The notes below the pieces were generated by a model. It saw only the letters and a list, made by a program, of their open reading frames with translations, was not told the DNA's origin and did not search any database. A stretch of DNA of 64,000 nt from Bugula neritina. Its lineage: Eukaryota; Bryozoa; Gymnolaemata; Cheilostomatida; Bugulidae. Both the position numbers and the translations under genes were made by a program. Every line of letters begins with the position of its first letter. Positions within the stretch are counted from its first letter, which is position 1. Where the stretch lies: NCBI GenBank assembly GCA_964035545.1, contig OZ037770.1:8998973-9062972 (forward strand), written 5' to 3'. This document shows, one piece after another, positions 1 to 14,200 of this stretch.

Positions 1-114
1 TTGTAAATAATAAGAAATATTTTACCTATTTTGTAAATTTATAATTTCAACTAGGAATATTAAATCATTCACAAATAAAAAGTATCGCGTTTATTGTAAT
101 TTACCTGTCAGAGA

Positions 115-245
115 ATCATTCTTGGCAGATGTGTTAAGGTTAATTTCAAGGTCATTATACAGTTGACTGGGTTCAGTACTGCGCAAGGTTTCCTTGTTTC
201 CTGATTTGTTGTTTTCCTGTATTGTGTTGTCAGCCCATTGATGAC
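115..245 (-). pseudogene. MCT copy A, first exon with lost start codon (rest of gene off the left edge)
   Basis: The minus strand of 115-213 encodes a peptide closely similar to the N-terminal exon of copies B, C and D (shared core TLxSTEPxQLYNDLE) and ends in the same phase-1 donor (ACAG|gtaa). In the other copies a non-coding leader exon, an intron of about 0.6 kb and then an exon with ATG GAG precede this sequence. Here the leader sequence (ending CAATACAG) runs straight into GAAAACAAC: the end of the leader exon, the whole first intron and the ATG are gone. The exon contains no other in-frame Met, and the upstream ATGs are out of frame or stopped. The remaining exons lie left of position 1, so overall integrity is unknown. 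It may be a pseudogene or may start downstream. The exon identity is secure; the pseudogene status is inferred. Confidence 0.75.
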
Positions 246-589
246 ATATGACACCCTGCACAAGTGTGACAAGGTTTTATGTCACAGCTCTGACCAGTAA
301 CAATAAAGCATTTTATTACATTAGCTGTGGAAACGAACTTATTATCAGCATTGAATAAAAGTGCTGAGTGGAATCAGTTCAGGAAAACAATGCATCTCTT
401 GCAATCAATGTGATGACTGTTTTACGAATCAGACCTTGGTTTGGTTGCCACTCTCTACATGACTTTGTCCTTATAGCTGTCATTTTCCAAAAACTAAAAT
501 TTTCCATTTCTTGTTTCTCACAGCAAAACTTTTTAAATCTGAGTCTAGACTGTCCTTGATTTCTTTTTGTTTCTTCTGTTAACTAGGAG

Positions 590-900
590 CTAAGCATTTT
601 TTTGGTAATTGGTCATGTTCCATTTTGTGCACATGGCTTTACCATCTCAGGTTCTTTTCTATAAAAATGTCAGCCATGCATGGCAAGTTAGTATTCCATC
701 ATCATGGTATACCATTTTACAGCCATCATGTGTCTCAATTTTCTCATCATAAAAGTGGTTAGCTTCTTCACTTGTGTCCTGTATACTATTGTCCATGCTC
801 TATAACAGACATTACATTTAACTCTTATGGAGATATGTCTTTGCTTTACGTAGTCTTTGCTGGAGCTTTCTGTAAGCTTCACTTGCCTTACTCATTTACC
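590..900 (-). repeat. LINE pol fossil upstream of copy A
   Basis: The minus strand of about 690-830 translates to a peptide (ending KLRHMMAVKWYT) that aligns with the C-terminal part of the LINE protein at 8891-10863 (LRQILSVKWWHF there). Stops and frameshifts abound. The same fossil lies upstream of copies B, C and D at equivalent positions, so it entered before the array was amplified and is part of the repeated unit. It is not a functional gene. Confidence 0.6.
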
Positions 901-2034
901 TGCTACTTGCCTGAAGCTACTAGGCTCAGTAGATGAAGCAGAATGTAACAGAAAATTATAAATATAGCAATAATATAATGATAGTAAACCTTAAATTGAA
1001 TATATATAAATAAACTTAGCAATTTGTGATAATCTTTAGCAGTAAGAAAACCCTTACAAACAGAAAAGGTATTACAATAACTATAGTAGTGTTTTTATAG
1101 TCATAAATTAATCACATGAAAATAATGTTATAACTATAATTATATATCTGAGCTGCTGCTCACTAGTCCATGAGTCTGCAGCTTCACTCATTTTCTATTC
1201 AGAATTATTCTTCTGCATTTAGTAATCTCAAATTTAAGTTGGATTTTATGGCCACAGGATTATCCTAAACCTAATTTCAGTCTTTTTAGCAGCTACACTG
1301 CTCTATATTGTGCATACACAGCAATAACTTATAAAGAGAGGACAACTTCTTGTTTCAAAAGACCATGAGCCTTTCATATAAAGCAAATAGGCAGTCAAAT
1401 TGATAAATGCTATAGTAATAGATGAGCTTTCAGTTTAGAATGTTGTTGTTTGTTTAGAGTTTGTAGTATATAGGCAAGTTGTAAAACAAAAAATAGATTA
1501 AGGTGAAGTGACATTCTTTTGTGGGTAAAACCAAGTTACAATTATGCATATTATAGTGATGCGACACAATTGTTTTTTTTTTTAGTAAAGTAAGTTGAAT
1601 ATAAAAATCAATGGTTGAACACTGTTTGGTAAGTTTTATACAAAACATTATTTTTCATATAGCGCAAAGTAAAACAAAAATACAAACTTATAGCATGCAA
1701 TAAATTGATTGAACAGGAACAAAAACACATAGAGCTGTGTTTCCCATGTTTTAGCAGTTGAATATGAATATTGTGGCTTTATTGTAGAAAATAAACCTAA
1801 TTTATAATATATATGCGCATGTTTTTTTGTAAGAATAAAAAAAATTTTTGGCTATAGGTACAGCATAATGTTGAATGCATGAAAATAAAAGTTTAAATTC
1901 AAAATGACATTGCCTGATTAATTTTGCTTTTGGATTGCCTAACGATAAACTGCAAAATATAATAAAATTATATTACAGGTTAACATTGCATTGGGACATG
2001 CATAGCTATTTACTTGAAGTTTATCTGTAAAATT
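901..2034. other. Intergenic spacer between MCT copies A and B
   Basis: AT-rich sequence without a supportable gene. It is closely matched by 49990-51110 (spacer between copies C and D) and more distantly by 34720-35530, so it is part of the tandem unit. The short open frames here are not conserved in frame between the spacers. Confidence 0.7.
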
Positions 2035-2040
2035 TTTATT
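2035..2040 (-). promoter_or_regulatory. Polyadenylation signal of MCT copy B
   Basis: AATAAA on the minus strand about 160 bases past the stop codon at 2201-2203. The hexamer is kept at the matching position behind copy C (35539-35544) and copy D (51113-51118), which supports it as the real 3' end signal. Confidence 0.65.
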
Positions 2041-2200
2041 TAGCTTCATGAGAGTTGGACATCTATAAGAATGTTACTAAAACTATAGACTAAAAATACT
2101 TTAACTTGTCAGATGTATTTGAGCATTCATTGGAGACTTGTCTTACAAGTAGAAAATAACAGTATCTGGTAGAGGACTGTCAAAACATACGCATCTTGTT

Positions 2201-5200
2201 CTACTCAACATTTTCAGCCACTTGATCATTCTACAAAAAGAGTAAAGCATTTAGAGTGGTTTGTCAACATAATTTTTTTTTAAATGAGAATTTTATTTAA
2301 TATATTATATATATATATATCTATATGTATATGTATATATGTATTCAAGTTGGAAATAATTTTATATTTAGCCCAGAGTTTACTGTTAAAAGCCTTAGTA
2401 ATTATTTTTATAATTTCACATATTATCTTTTCAATCCAAATTGAGAATAAAATTAAATTATTATATATTTTTCAAGACTATGGGTTCACAAATCGCATTG
2501 CAAATTTCGAACTTCTTTTATGCTTAAGGCAGTAAAAAATTCAACAACTACAAAAATAAGTTAAAACTATCGCCAACTAAAAGATTTAATTCCTTCTTTG
2601 TAGTCAACACAGTCAACAGGGAGAAGCTGTGGTCTAGGGATTAGAACGCTTGTCTAGTAAACACAAATTCATGGGTTCAAACCCAACCAAGGCCATTGGT
2701 GATGTTAGGGAGAGCATCCAGTAATAATTGCTCTTGTGCCACATCTGACTAAGTCCTTAGCACAACTTAACAAAAGCATTTTCCATCAGGGTTTCTCACT
2801 TGCATGAGTTTTTTTACACTCAAAGTATTGTATGACTAGACTGTTCTCATTACAATTCAATCACCTCATTTTGTTTCGGTTTTTCCAATAAATCTTGTTT
2901 AGTGGGCAGTCCAATAGTTTCACCTCCGTTTGCAGTTGTAAAGGCTATTGTACTTATATCTGTAAAATAAATCAAAACTATTACTCAATACTAATTAACT
3001 TGTGCTGTTTTTAAAGACCAACCAAAACCTCTTTTAATTTAAAATAATATGAAGAAATATGGATGTAACACAAATCAATCATGTATTTTTAGCAGTGAAT
3101 TGTTTATTTCAAATGAGACCAGAACATTGCCATCTGCCTTAGAATAAACTACAATATAACATTCAGCAGGACAAGTCCATGATTCCATTACCTGGTTTTA
3201 GCTATCACCATTAATTTATAGATAGTTAAAAATATATAAAACTGCGAGCATACTTAAGGGTTGATGTCCATCAGATACTGTAAAGTTGTGAGGACTCCAC
3301 TGGTTTCTACTCCCACCAACCCGAGACTTTATCTTTGGTAAGAAGAAAATTATAGCTGCCCCGATAATTGGAAGGACTCCAGCAAAATAGAAAGCGTAGT
3401 CATAGTTAGAGGTTTGGTCATATATCCAACCTATGAATGAGAGTAAGAATTGTGAAAAGCATTAGGCAGAGCAAATTAGCAGAGCAAAATTAGCTTACAA
3501 TACAGGATATAGTAACTACAAAAGCAATTAGGTAAAAAGATTTAGACATTGTCAGAGTATATTACAACTTTCTTATATGATCTTCCTATTACAGCAAGTT
3601 AGCATTCAATTTGATTGACTGATTAGAACAGCTCAACTGGAATGTATTCAACTCGTACACTTCCTTTGCAACATGCTTACATATTGGACATATATCAAAT
3701 AGAACATATATTTAATTACTGTGGTGACCTGGCTGGCCTTTAAAGCACCAAAATAATAAAATCAAACAAATCTTCTCAAGACAATACTTTGTTACCATAA
3801 ATTATAAAGATTTGATCACTCATTCACCATTTTAGCTTTAAAATAAGTATATTATTGATTGCTTCTCCAAGTATGAGAAAATTTAGAAGAATCCCAAGTC
3901 AAAAAGATTATTTTTTTACCAAAATCATATTTCCCAAAACATGGTATTGTGGTAAATATTAGAGTTACCCTCTCTTCTTACAAACTATCATAAGAGCGCC
4001 AATTTAACGCATACACTTGGTTGGGTTCATTTTTGCTGATTCATGTAAACCGACAGTTGGACCAAGTTCTGCTCGGGGGTGCCGACAGACCCAATGTCGG
4101 TTGCCGACATGACCAGTGTTGGTCGCCGACATGACAACTGTCGGCATACCCGGCTGAACTTCGGCCCGCAGTCGGTCAAAGGTTCTAGAAGCCTTTTGTC
4201 CTGTTAATAAAAAAGGAAGCCCATTTCGAGCTTCAGTCACCTGAGAACTGGAGCTCGGACTGGAAGGATCAAGGATACAATAAAGATACAGCACACACAC
4301 TGTTTCAACACTCTCTCTTGTCTCTTCTATAACAAGGAGTTATGTTCTCTGCCTGATTTCATTCAATAGCCCACAAGTTACTACAGTATGTATACTCAAA
4401 CTTTGTTGCTAACACTGCTTTATTTAGTCAACCACTTTCGACAAATTCAGAAACATTACTAAATTTCTCAACATTTTTCTTTCAAAACACAGGCTTTTCT
4501 CAATTTCTCCATTAATTACTACACTTACCTCTAATCAAAATATAACAAAAAAAATTGTAGTTCATTAAGTTATTTCCTAATCAAGTGTTGAAGAAGCTCA
4601 CTGAAGTACAAGCTAAATTAAAAAAGTTCATTTTTTAATTTATGCACAAAAGATCAGAAAAAGCTGCATGTATACTAAATTAAAACCCCGATTCTTTTGC
4701 TTTAAGTATTGTCTGAATTTTAATCTTTTCTCATGTATACATTGAAAATCAATGATTGATATACTTATTTTAAAGCTAAAATGGTGAACAAGTGACCAAA
4801 TATCTATAACTTATGACAAAATCTATGTTAGGCAATGTTGAGAAAAGCTAGCAACATTAAATTAATGCTGACTATCTAATTTGCATATTTAGTAAGAAAT
4901 AGGCTCAGATATACTGGTAAGTCATATATAATATTATAATATAGACTAAGGTTTTACCTCCTATCATAGGCCCTGTCATAATGGGTATTGAAATCACAGC
5001 CAATAAAAACCCCACAGCCTGAGATGCATTTTGTGATCCAACAAGATCAAAAGCTATTGGTGCTTGTAAGCATACCAGACACCCATCAGTGATGCCAAGG
5101 ATTATACACACACCAATGAGACCTAAAAAGTTCAACAAGTAAGCTAGAAATGTTATATACTTTTTAGTGTTTAGTGTCTCAGTTATAGGTTTACTATTGA

Positions 5201-8200
5201 CGCCAATATGGGATACATTTTCTTTGATAAAATAAAGTAACAAAGTGGAGTTATGAAACATCCTTAACAGCTCTTACCTTTAAACCTCTGCAGCAAACTC
5301 AATAGCCTATATGTGCGTATGTATTGTTCATTTATATATTTTATTATACGTTATTTATTGTAAATATTTCAGAATTGCAACATACAAACAGCTCACCTTC
5401 AAATACAGGTATGAGTGGAATAGTTAATGTAGCAGCACCAAAGAGCACTATAGCCACCTGCTGAAAGTGTACTCTGTTGACACATGCCATGTCACCTAGC
5501 TTGCCACTCACCAACCTGCCCACACCTGACACACCACCTATTGTCATTATCAGTATCTCTCCATTCTTTTCAGGAAACCTTTGACGGACATAGTTATTCT
5601 AAAATCAAAAACGCTTACAGGCTAATTATACAATAGGTGACAAAATAATGAAATGCTGCTAGACTACCACTATGTTTATGATAGGTTTATATATAGTATA
5701 GTATTATGCCTGTAGTAGTCAGGACAAGATATTAAAACAAAAGCGCTTACAAACTGATCACATAACAGGTGATAAAGTTTCTTCCAATGAATAAAAGCAG
5801 GCATCATGTCACTATTATAATAATATCTTAGTTTTGTAGTATTTGTGTTATTCAGCTGAAGACAAAGTCTCAAACAGAAGCAGACTGTGTGATCAGCTGA
5901 AAATTTTCATCTTCTGAAAAACATTAAAAATTTAACTGTTGTTTCTACTGTATGTTACCTAAACTAAAATATATAGTTTATCATAATCATAATCCTGGTG
6001 TTTTCCCATTAATTAGTTCATTTTTTATGGAATACTCACAATATGTACAAGTGGTATAAAGTATCCAAAGAAAGCGAATGTTAGCCCAGAAAGCCATATT
6101 ACATAGCCTCTGTTCTTCCATATATCAACATTGAGATAACGCTTTAGCAATGCCCGACATTTAGTTACTTCTTTTCTAGTTTTATCATTAACAGGCTTTG
6201 TGAACTCTGTTGATGAGAAAGCAGTTTGTGAACTAAAACATTTAAAACATTAAAAATGTATCTAAAAGGTTTTTGGACAATAAATTTCGGCATACAAAAA
6301 TGAAAATGACAGAGACAAGTGCTGAATGTTGGAAAGTAGAGCTAGAGTACTAATAATAGTAACTGAGACCTCTAGTATTGCAAACCACCGAGTGGCTGGC
6401 TGACATTACTTATGTATGCAATAAAGTAGTATTTTAAAATTAGCTCACATGCTTCCAAAGTCACCCTGCATCTTTGTATGCATAGACAGTCAGTGATAAA
6501 TTATGCATACAGCTAGTAACATTAAGGATTCTGTAATGTAATTTAACGACGACATGTTGTTGTTAAAGCCTCTGTTTGGTTAATAGTTGCTATAATTTAC
6601 TTTTTATCATCATCTACTTTTTTCGATTGGCCTATTTACATTTGCTTCTTAGAATTATTCTGACTATTTCATTTCATACCTCTTGACAACTTCTTCTTTT
6701 TTGGAGTTATCATCTCGCTTAATAAGAGGTTTAAATACAAGTCCACAGAGGATCATTGTAGCTACCAGCCCACTTTCTATCTGCAGAGTGAAGGCTAGAC
6801 CTTTGTTTTCCAGCAGATACTTTAATAGGAATGGTAAGACTACAACAATATAATTTAGGTTTTATATAGTAACAGAGTAGACATGTCCCTTGTCTGTATA
6901 ATGAGTGCTGGTAGCATAGCATGTATTATACTAGAAATAATAAGATTACAAAATAGCACGAAAATACAGTCATGCAGTTGTATAATGATTATATGGCAAC
7001 AGTCAGCCCTCAAACATATACAGCTTGCTGGATTTTTAAAATTAGATTTATAGCTTTCCTGGGTTGATATTATAACTGTTACACATTTTGCCTTGTTTAG
7101 ACTGCTTTGCATTGCTACATTTAAAGTGACAAATTTTTTCACTAGCTTTACATATTTATATAATTCTTGATGCCTACACACACAGCAACCTTAGCAATGG
7201 TAGTTACTTGTGTAACACAAAATTAACAAGGTATATTATGTGATAAAGCAAGCCAAGCAAGCCTGGGATTTCAAATTTAATAATTCATTATATGGTAATT
7301 GACTAAACGCTTCCTTTTGGGAGTTTTTCTAGTTTACGCTTTTCCACCTGAAGTTTTAGTGTCTTTCAAAACATTTTAAAAAACTTTTAATTTGACTTTA
7401 ATTTCAGATAATACCAAATCTAAAACTCAAGAAAGTCAAAGAATTTAACCCACTTGTCTCAAAATTCTACTTTGTAAATTGACTGGTTGTTTGTTGCCAT
7501 TTTTCTAACTAATTCAACTCAATTTGCAACAGAATAGAACAGATTTGCTTTAGTAGTGAAGGACGTGAAGCTTTTGGACTGGTGCCAAGTCCTGGGGATT
7601 TTCCTATCACAGCTGTTTCTTGTTACGTTGAAGTTATTAATAAGTGCATATCTTAAAGCACACTTCAATCAGACTGCTTAGCATTCTATTATAATAATAC
7701 TTGTAGTTTTTATTATACTGTATATGGAATCAGCCAAAGTATATAAGTTGTGAAATTACCTATTGTAAATATAGCACTTCCTGTAGTAACTATTCCATTT
7801 ACCAGAGACATTCTTTTCTTAAAGTAATGTCCTAATATAACAAGACTTCCTGAATATATGAATGAAGATCCAGTTCCAAACATTACACCATACGTCAGAT
7901 ACAGCACACTCAGACTCTAAAAGTAGCAAAGATCATACATTTATTGAAATATTTACTGTGTATACCTTGAGATACTCTGAAATAGCAAAAATAAATAAGG
8001 TTTTAATTCGTTAACTTTATAACTATATTGTTGAATTTTTAAGTTGCTTTAGTTTTTTATAAAGTGTATGTTGAAGTTTCTATTGTAAACGAAAATTTTG
8101 GCATTTGTTTTCTTTTAGCTAAAGGGAAACTGCACACTTGCTACTCAATAAAGTTGTACAAAATGTAAAGATTCATTAATATAATAATCTATAATGTCAA

Positions 8201-11200
8201 TTATTGGACACAAACATTCCTAGACTGTAGCAATTATAGAAGTTGAACAAAAGCTATGCAGTCCTTTTGAATTATATTCATGGAGATCATATACAATAAT
8301 TGTGTGCAACAATAACAGAGCTCAAATAAAATGCATCTTTACTACTTTAATGTTCTACTAATTCAAATTATAGAACAAAGTAGTGACACTTTAGCTGCTT
8401 TTTGATTTGCAATATAAATTGAGCTTAATTTCTTATTTAGGATAAAATCAATGTTCAAAATGTTTAAAATATTTAGTTAAACAGACAAACAAGCAAATAA
8501 TTTTTTGATTTATTTTTAATAAATCATCTTCAGCTTGGAGAATACAGATTTTACTCAAACATAGATTTTAGCCATTTATAATACAATTGGCTCATACTTT
8601 GACAAAGGATGAAGAGAGTAGACCAATAAAAGACAGGATAGCTCCAGCTACTGCTACTTTTTTGATCCCCAGTTGATCAGCTGCTATTGATGATATCATA
8701 GAAGTGAAGAATGTCATGAAGAGAGTGATGGAGGCAATCAGTGCTGTAACATAACTTAAATATATTATTCAATAGCTGAATAAATTTGTGAAAATGAATT
8801 GAGTAAGATTAATGTTTGATTTAGGTTTTTTTTTCTGTTATAGTAATCAATTTAACTTTGCTAAAAATGGTTATATTATGCTTAAAAGCTGGTTTGATGA
8901 ACACTCCATAGAACTACAAGACCTATTAAGTGAGAGGAACCTAGCATGTTCCGCTGTCATTAACTGATCGACCAGGAAAACCAAAGGAAGGTACAAGGAA
9001 TGTAACAGAGCACTTCAAAAGAAATGCCGTGAACTAAGGAACAAATGGTGGCAAGACAAGGCAGCTGAACTGTAGGAACTGGCTAACTTAAATGACATGA
9101 GAGGCTTCTACGAAAACATGAAGGCAGTCTGGGGTACACGTGTAAACCACCCAGACCAACTGTTTGACAAGGAAAGCCACACCCTCCTCACCAAGAGAGA
9201 TGATTTGATGCAGAGATGGACAGAGCACTTCCGAACACCTCTAAATGAAACAGGAAATGTGGAACCTGACATCACCAGTCACATACACCAGCAGCCAATC
9301 CAAGAATGGATGAATGAATGTCCCAATGTCACAGAGGTTAAGAGAGCTGTAAATGCACTCTCTAACAGGAAGTCACCAGGAATTGATGGTATTCATCTTG
9401 AGCTGTTGAAGAAAGGTGGTGCGGAGCTTATACTAAGGCTTTCTGAACTCATCACAGAGTCATGGAGAAACGAAGAAGTACCACGAGATTGGAAAGACGC
9501 ACAGCTAGTCACGATCTTCAAGAAAGGAGACAGGCGCATTTGCGGAAATTACCGTGGCATCTCACTACTCTCTATTCCAGGGAAGGTATTTGCCCGTATA
9601 TTACTCAATAGACTCACGCAACACGTAGGACAGTTTCTCCCAGAAGCTCAGTGCGGTTTTCGGGCAGGCAGAGGCACCCCGGACATGATATTCTCACTAA
9701 GACAGATTCAGGAAAAGTGCATAGAACAGAATATGCCTCTATATACATGATCTTTGTAGATTTCACCAAGGCATTCGACACAGTAAACTGAACGACATTG
9801 TGGATGGTTCTAAGAAAGCTTGGCTGCCCAGACCAGTTCACTAACCTGATTGCAGCTCTACATACAGGAATGAAAGCCTCTGTCAACCTGAAAGGAGATC
9901 TCTCAGCACCAATTGAGATCACAAACAGTGTAAAACAAGGCTGCGTGCTGGCTCCGACCCTGTTCTCTATCTATTTCACCATGGTTTTGAATCATGCTTT
10001 TGATGGCTATGATAAAGGTGCATGGATTCCATCAAGAACTGGCGCTGACTTGTTCAATGTCAACCAATTCAAATCTTCCACCAGAACAAGAAAGGTACTC
10101 ATCAGGGAACTCATGTTTGCTGATGACACTGCCATTGTTGCCCACTACCATCAGCGGGCTCAAGAAAGTATCACCCCTTTTGCAAAATCTGCCAAAGACT
10201 TTGGACTAAAGATAAATATAACCAAAACAGAGATGATGTATCAACCACCACCAGGAAAACATGATGAGGGAGAAAAGATCAGTATAGATGGAGAAATTCT
10301 CAACACAGTCAAGAACTTCAAGTACCTTGGCTCAACTATCACAAACAACAACAAACTTGATCAAGAACTCCAATTGAGAATGTCAAAAGCGTCACGAACC
10401 AAGACAAAATGTGCAGTCTACCAAGCCATTGCTTCTATCTTATACACTGCTATATGGAGTGGAGTCATGGACAGTCTATGAGATCACGGCACACAAGCTG
10501 AATGCCTTTCTTATGAATCAACTAAGACAGATATTGTCAGTGAAATGGTGGCACTTTGTATCTAATATGAAGATCCTCCAGAAAACCAACACTACTAGTC
10601 TATATGACACCCTCATCCAAAGAAATCTAAGATGGGCCGGACATATCAACGGATTAGACAACACCAGGATCCCAAAACAGGTTTTATACTCACAGCTAAC
10701 AGACATTGGCAGACCGAGGCTCCGTTACAAAGATACCATTAAACGCAACCTTAAAGACAAGGAGATATCTCTCAGTTAATGGCAAATGCTGTCACTTGAC
10801 AGACGCAGATGGAGACTAATGATACACCAGAAGTTATAGACGGACACGACAGACAGCAAGATGATGCTTAAAAGCTAAAGTCACTTGTAAGTCAAAGACC
10901 AACACACAAAATTTGTTTTATTTGCTAAAAACATGAGAATATGTAAGTATTGCACATATATTGTGCTGCTCAGTGAGATTAATGCTATTTTATGTTATGC
11001 TAATTATTAGGTCAAAGTTAGCTTCAGCTCAATTAAATTATCTGCCATACAAACTACTACTAGCTCTTGCTTGTTTTACAACAAATAATTATCCAGCATA
11101 GTTACAGTCATAATACTACAGTAAGAACAGACAAGAGTCAAAAGTATCAAGAGGTATGATGGAGTTGTTGCCCCTGTTCAATATGGACAATGTTTAAATC

Positions 11201-14200
11201 AAGTAGAAATGGCAAATGAAGACAGTACACTCACAGACTTAGTATTAATATAGAGTTGTCTTCCCTCACTATATTCACAACTATAGAATAACAAGACAGC
11301 ACACTCACAGACTTTAGTTGTCACATTCTCCTCAGTATCAGCTAGCTGACTCAGATGTGGCAGAAGAATTCCAAACGTATTCAGCATTCCAAATACAACT
11401 CCATTTACCCAGAAAGAGGCTAAGCACACTAGCCAACCTCTACCACCATCAGGGGGGACAAACTCCTCACTTTTTTTTGCGTCACTCTGCTGTCTTTCTT
11501 CATTCTTATATTTTCCTTCTATAAAATATAAAAAACATAATTTTAAGCAAATTTTTTGTGAAAGAGAATTTTAGTCATTTTGGCTTCAAATTAAAAAATC
11601 AGTGAGGTCTGAGCAAAGTAGAACAACTATACATGTAAACAGTTGTGTCTAAAAAGCTGTTTATCACATTTTCTAGCACATATATATAGTATTCTTATAT
11701 AGAGGTAGCTATAAAGAAGAATTGAAGTTTACTAAATCTGCACTTAACATAAAAATTACACACTCTTCAGAAATAAAAATGTATAAGCATTTTATGACTG
11801 CAGAATCCAAACTTGTATTAAATAAAGCTAAACTCAAGAATGGTTATATGATGATATGCAAGTAGGAAAAAATAACAAAATATAAAAGCGTGAACAATGT
11901 TGACCATTTAATTATCAAAAACATTGATAATACAACTTTTTATTAATTTTTAATATTTTCTGGTCAACACATTATTATAATTTTACACCAACACTTATTA
12001 TACATATTAGCAACAAATAACAGTATTATTTTATTTTACTATTAAGAAACCCGTTGGGTATTTTGGCAACCTATTCTATTAACACCAAATTTAGCTTTTA
12101 TTTCAATTATCTATCATGTTTCAATTATAACATTTGATTATAGTTTTATTGAGCAATAAGCTCAAACATGTTTTGCAGTCACTCAGTCATCAGCAAAATA
12201 ATATGGGAACTATTCTAATATTAAGAATTTACTAAAAATGCTGTTAACCAACACCCGGTAGGCCTATAGAGCATTCCCATGAGGAATTTGGTTTCCATTT
12301 AATTACTTAATTTATTTAAATTGCAACTTCCAATGTTTATTTAGGAAATGGGATTTTTTGTGCCTTTTTTTAAAAGCTGGACTGTTAATGTTTCTCCAAC
12401 CATTTGCATGTTACATTCAATTTAAACTGTTGGAAAGAGAAAGAAGACAGCCCCTCAAATCAAAACCTTATGCCAACAACTCTACAAAGCTGGAGATATT
12501 TAGCATGAAACTTGCTTTGCATATTATAATAAGTTAGATTTTCATGATGTGGAGCAGCTTCCTTGTGGCTGATCACAATCTTTCAATGAGGAAAAACAAA
12601 GTAATGAGTGGGAAGTGTACTAACAGTGAATTAAAAAATACTGATAGCAAATTACACCAGATAAGTTATTCATATCATGAGGAAATAAAAATCTTATGCT
12701 CACATTGGCTTTCTAGCCCAAAGTTTGTGCATCTGCTTATAAAGTGTAATTGAAATATATTTGCATAAAGAAATCTGCAAGTCAGCTTATATTTTAAGCA
12801 AAGGCATAAAATGAACTCTATCTTTGTTTGAACAATAATTTTGCTACTTGTATAGGGAGGTAGGTGCAGTAATTGAGAAATTGAGAAAGGTCTTTGTTTT
12901 AGATTAGAGTGCATATTTATATGCCAATAAGTACTACCTTTAATTCAAACAGCTGTATTAACAGTCTACTGAACAACAAGATGTATTTGTCAACATCTTT
13001 TCATTATCCTTGGAACAGACATGACCTGTCTCTTTGGGACTGGCTGGGAATTTAGTGGTATCTGAATAGACAATGAGACAAGCCCATTCTTCACTATTTT
13101 ATTTGTACTAAAACATTACTTTTGTTCTTATGAGACTGCTACCCATAAACCTTCAGTGCTTAGTGAGCTAGCACCAGTCAAAACTTCAGACTTATATATT
13201 ATGATAATGCAAATTTGTCTAAATTTGTCTCAGTCCAGCTAAATAATAAATAAAGAATTATAAAATAAAAGTAGTTAATAGAGAAGAAAAGGTTTTATGG
13301 GGGTTGGACTGTGTGTTATAACTAAATACTATACTTACTTATAGCTACATGATTAAAAGTGTTGTGCCTCTATATATTATTGTAGTTATTGGCTACACCA
13401 AATGGCCACCCTACAAACATGATCATTTATGCATCTGGCTGTACTCGAAAAGTGGACCCTTTAAATAACGCTCATCAAATTAGACCATTATCGCAGCAAC
13501 TTTTCATAGTAAGTTCAGCATTTTGACCACATGAAACTCACAAAATTTGCCTTACATATATAGGAGTCAAATTCTTGTACTTATAACCGGCTAGAACCTT
13601 TTAAACACATAATTCTCCACCATGTAATATGATTTTTTTTTTAAAACTGCAATGATCAGACTACAATGATGTATTTTAACAATACGGATGATAGGTCATG
13701 CAAAACAGTTGATTAATTTAATATTTTTGTAAATAATAAGAAATATTTTATTTATTTTGTAAATTTATAATTTCAATTAAAAGTATTAAATCATTCACAC
13801 AAAAAAAGTATCGCATTTATTGCAAGGAATATTCCTACAGTAATTAGCCCTAAACATGTATAAGTTATAATGAGCTACCTATACTATAGTAAGTGAATGT
13901 TAATTGCTACATGCAGGGTATAAGTAATTTTTTTTATTTTATGTTAACAATATTAGACATTTATCAGGCTGTTATTTTCAGGAAAGCAAACTATAGTGCT
14001 ATATCTGATAATATCAGAAATATATCTTCAAAAGCATCTATGGTTTGCTATATTGTGTAAATTTAAATAAAACTAGGATTGTGTTACATAACATGGACAA
14101 AATAGATGTCTAACTAAAAATAAATATGGAATTTTCTTCATATATTTACTTGTTAGAGGATCCTTCTTGGCAGAGGTGTTAAGGTTACTTTCAAGGTCAT

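Noticed and set aside
4004-4300. 98-codon minus-strand frame
   Set aside because: Falls in the GC-rich LTR-like piece; no domain, and stop scarcity is explained by base composition.
11318-11524. Plus-strand frame of 68 codons, repeated at 43055 and 59595
   Set aside because: Antisense shadow of MCT exon 2; its conservation follows from the coding strand.
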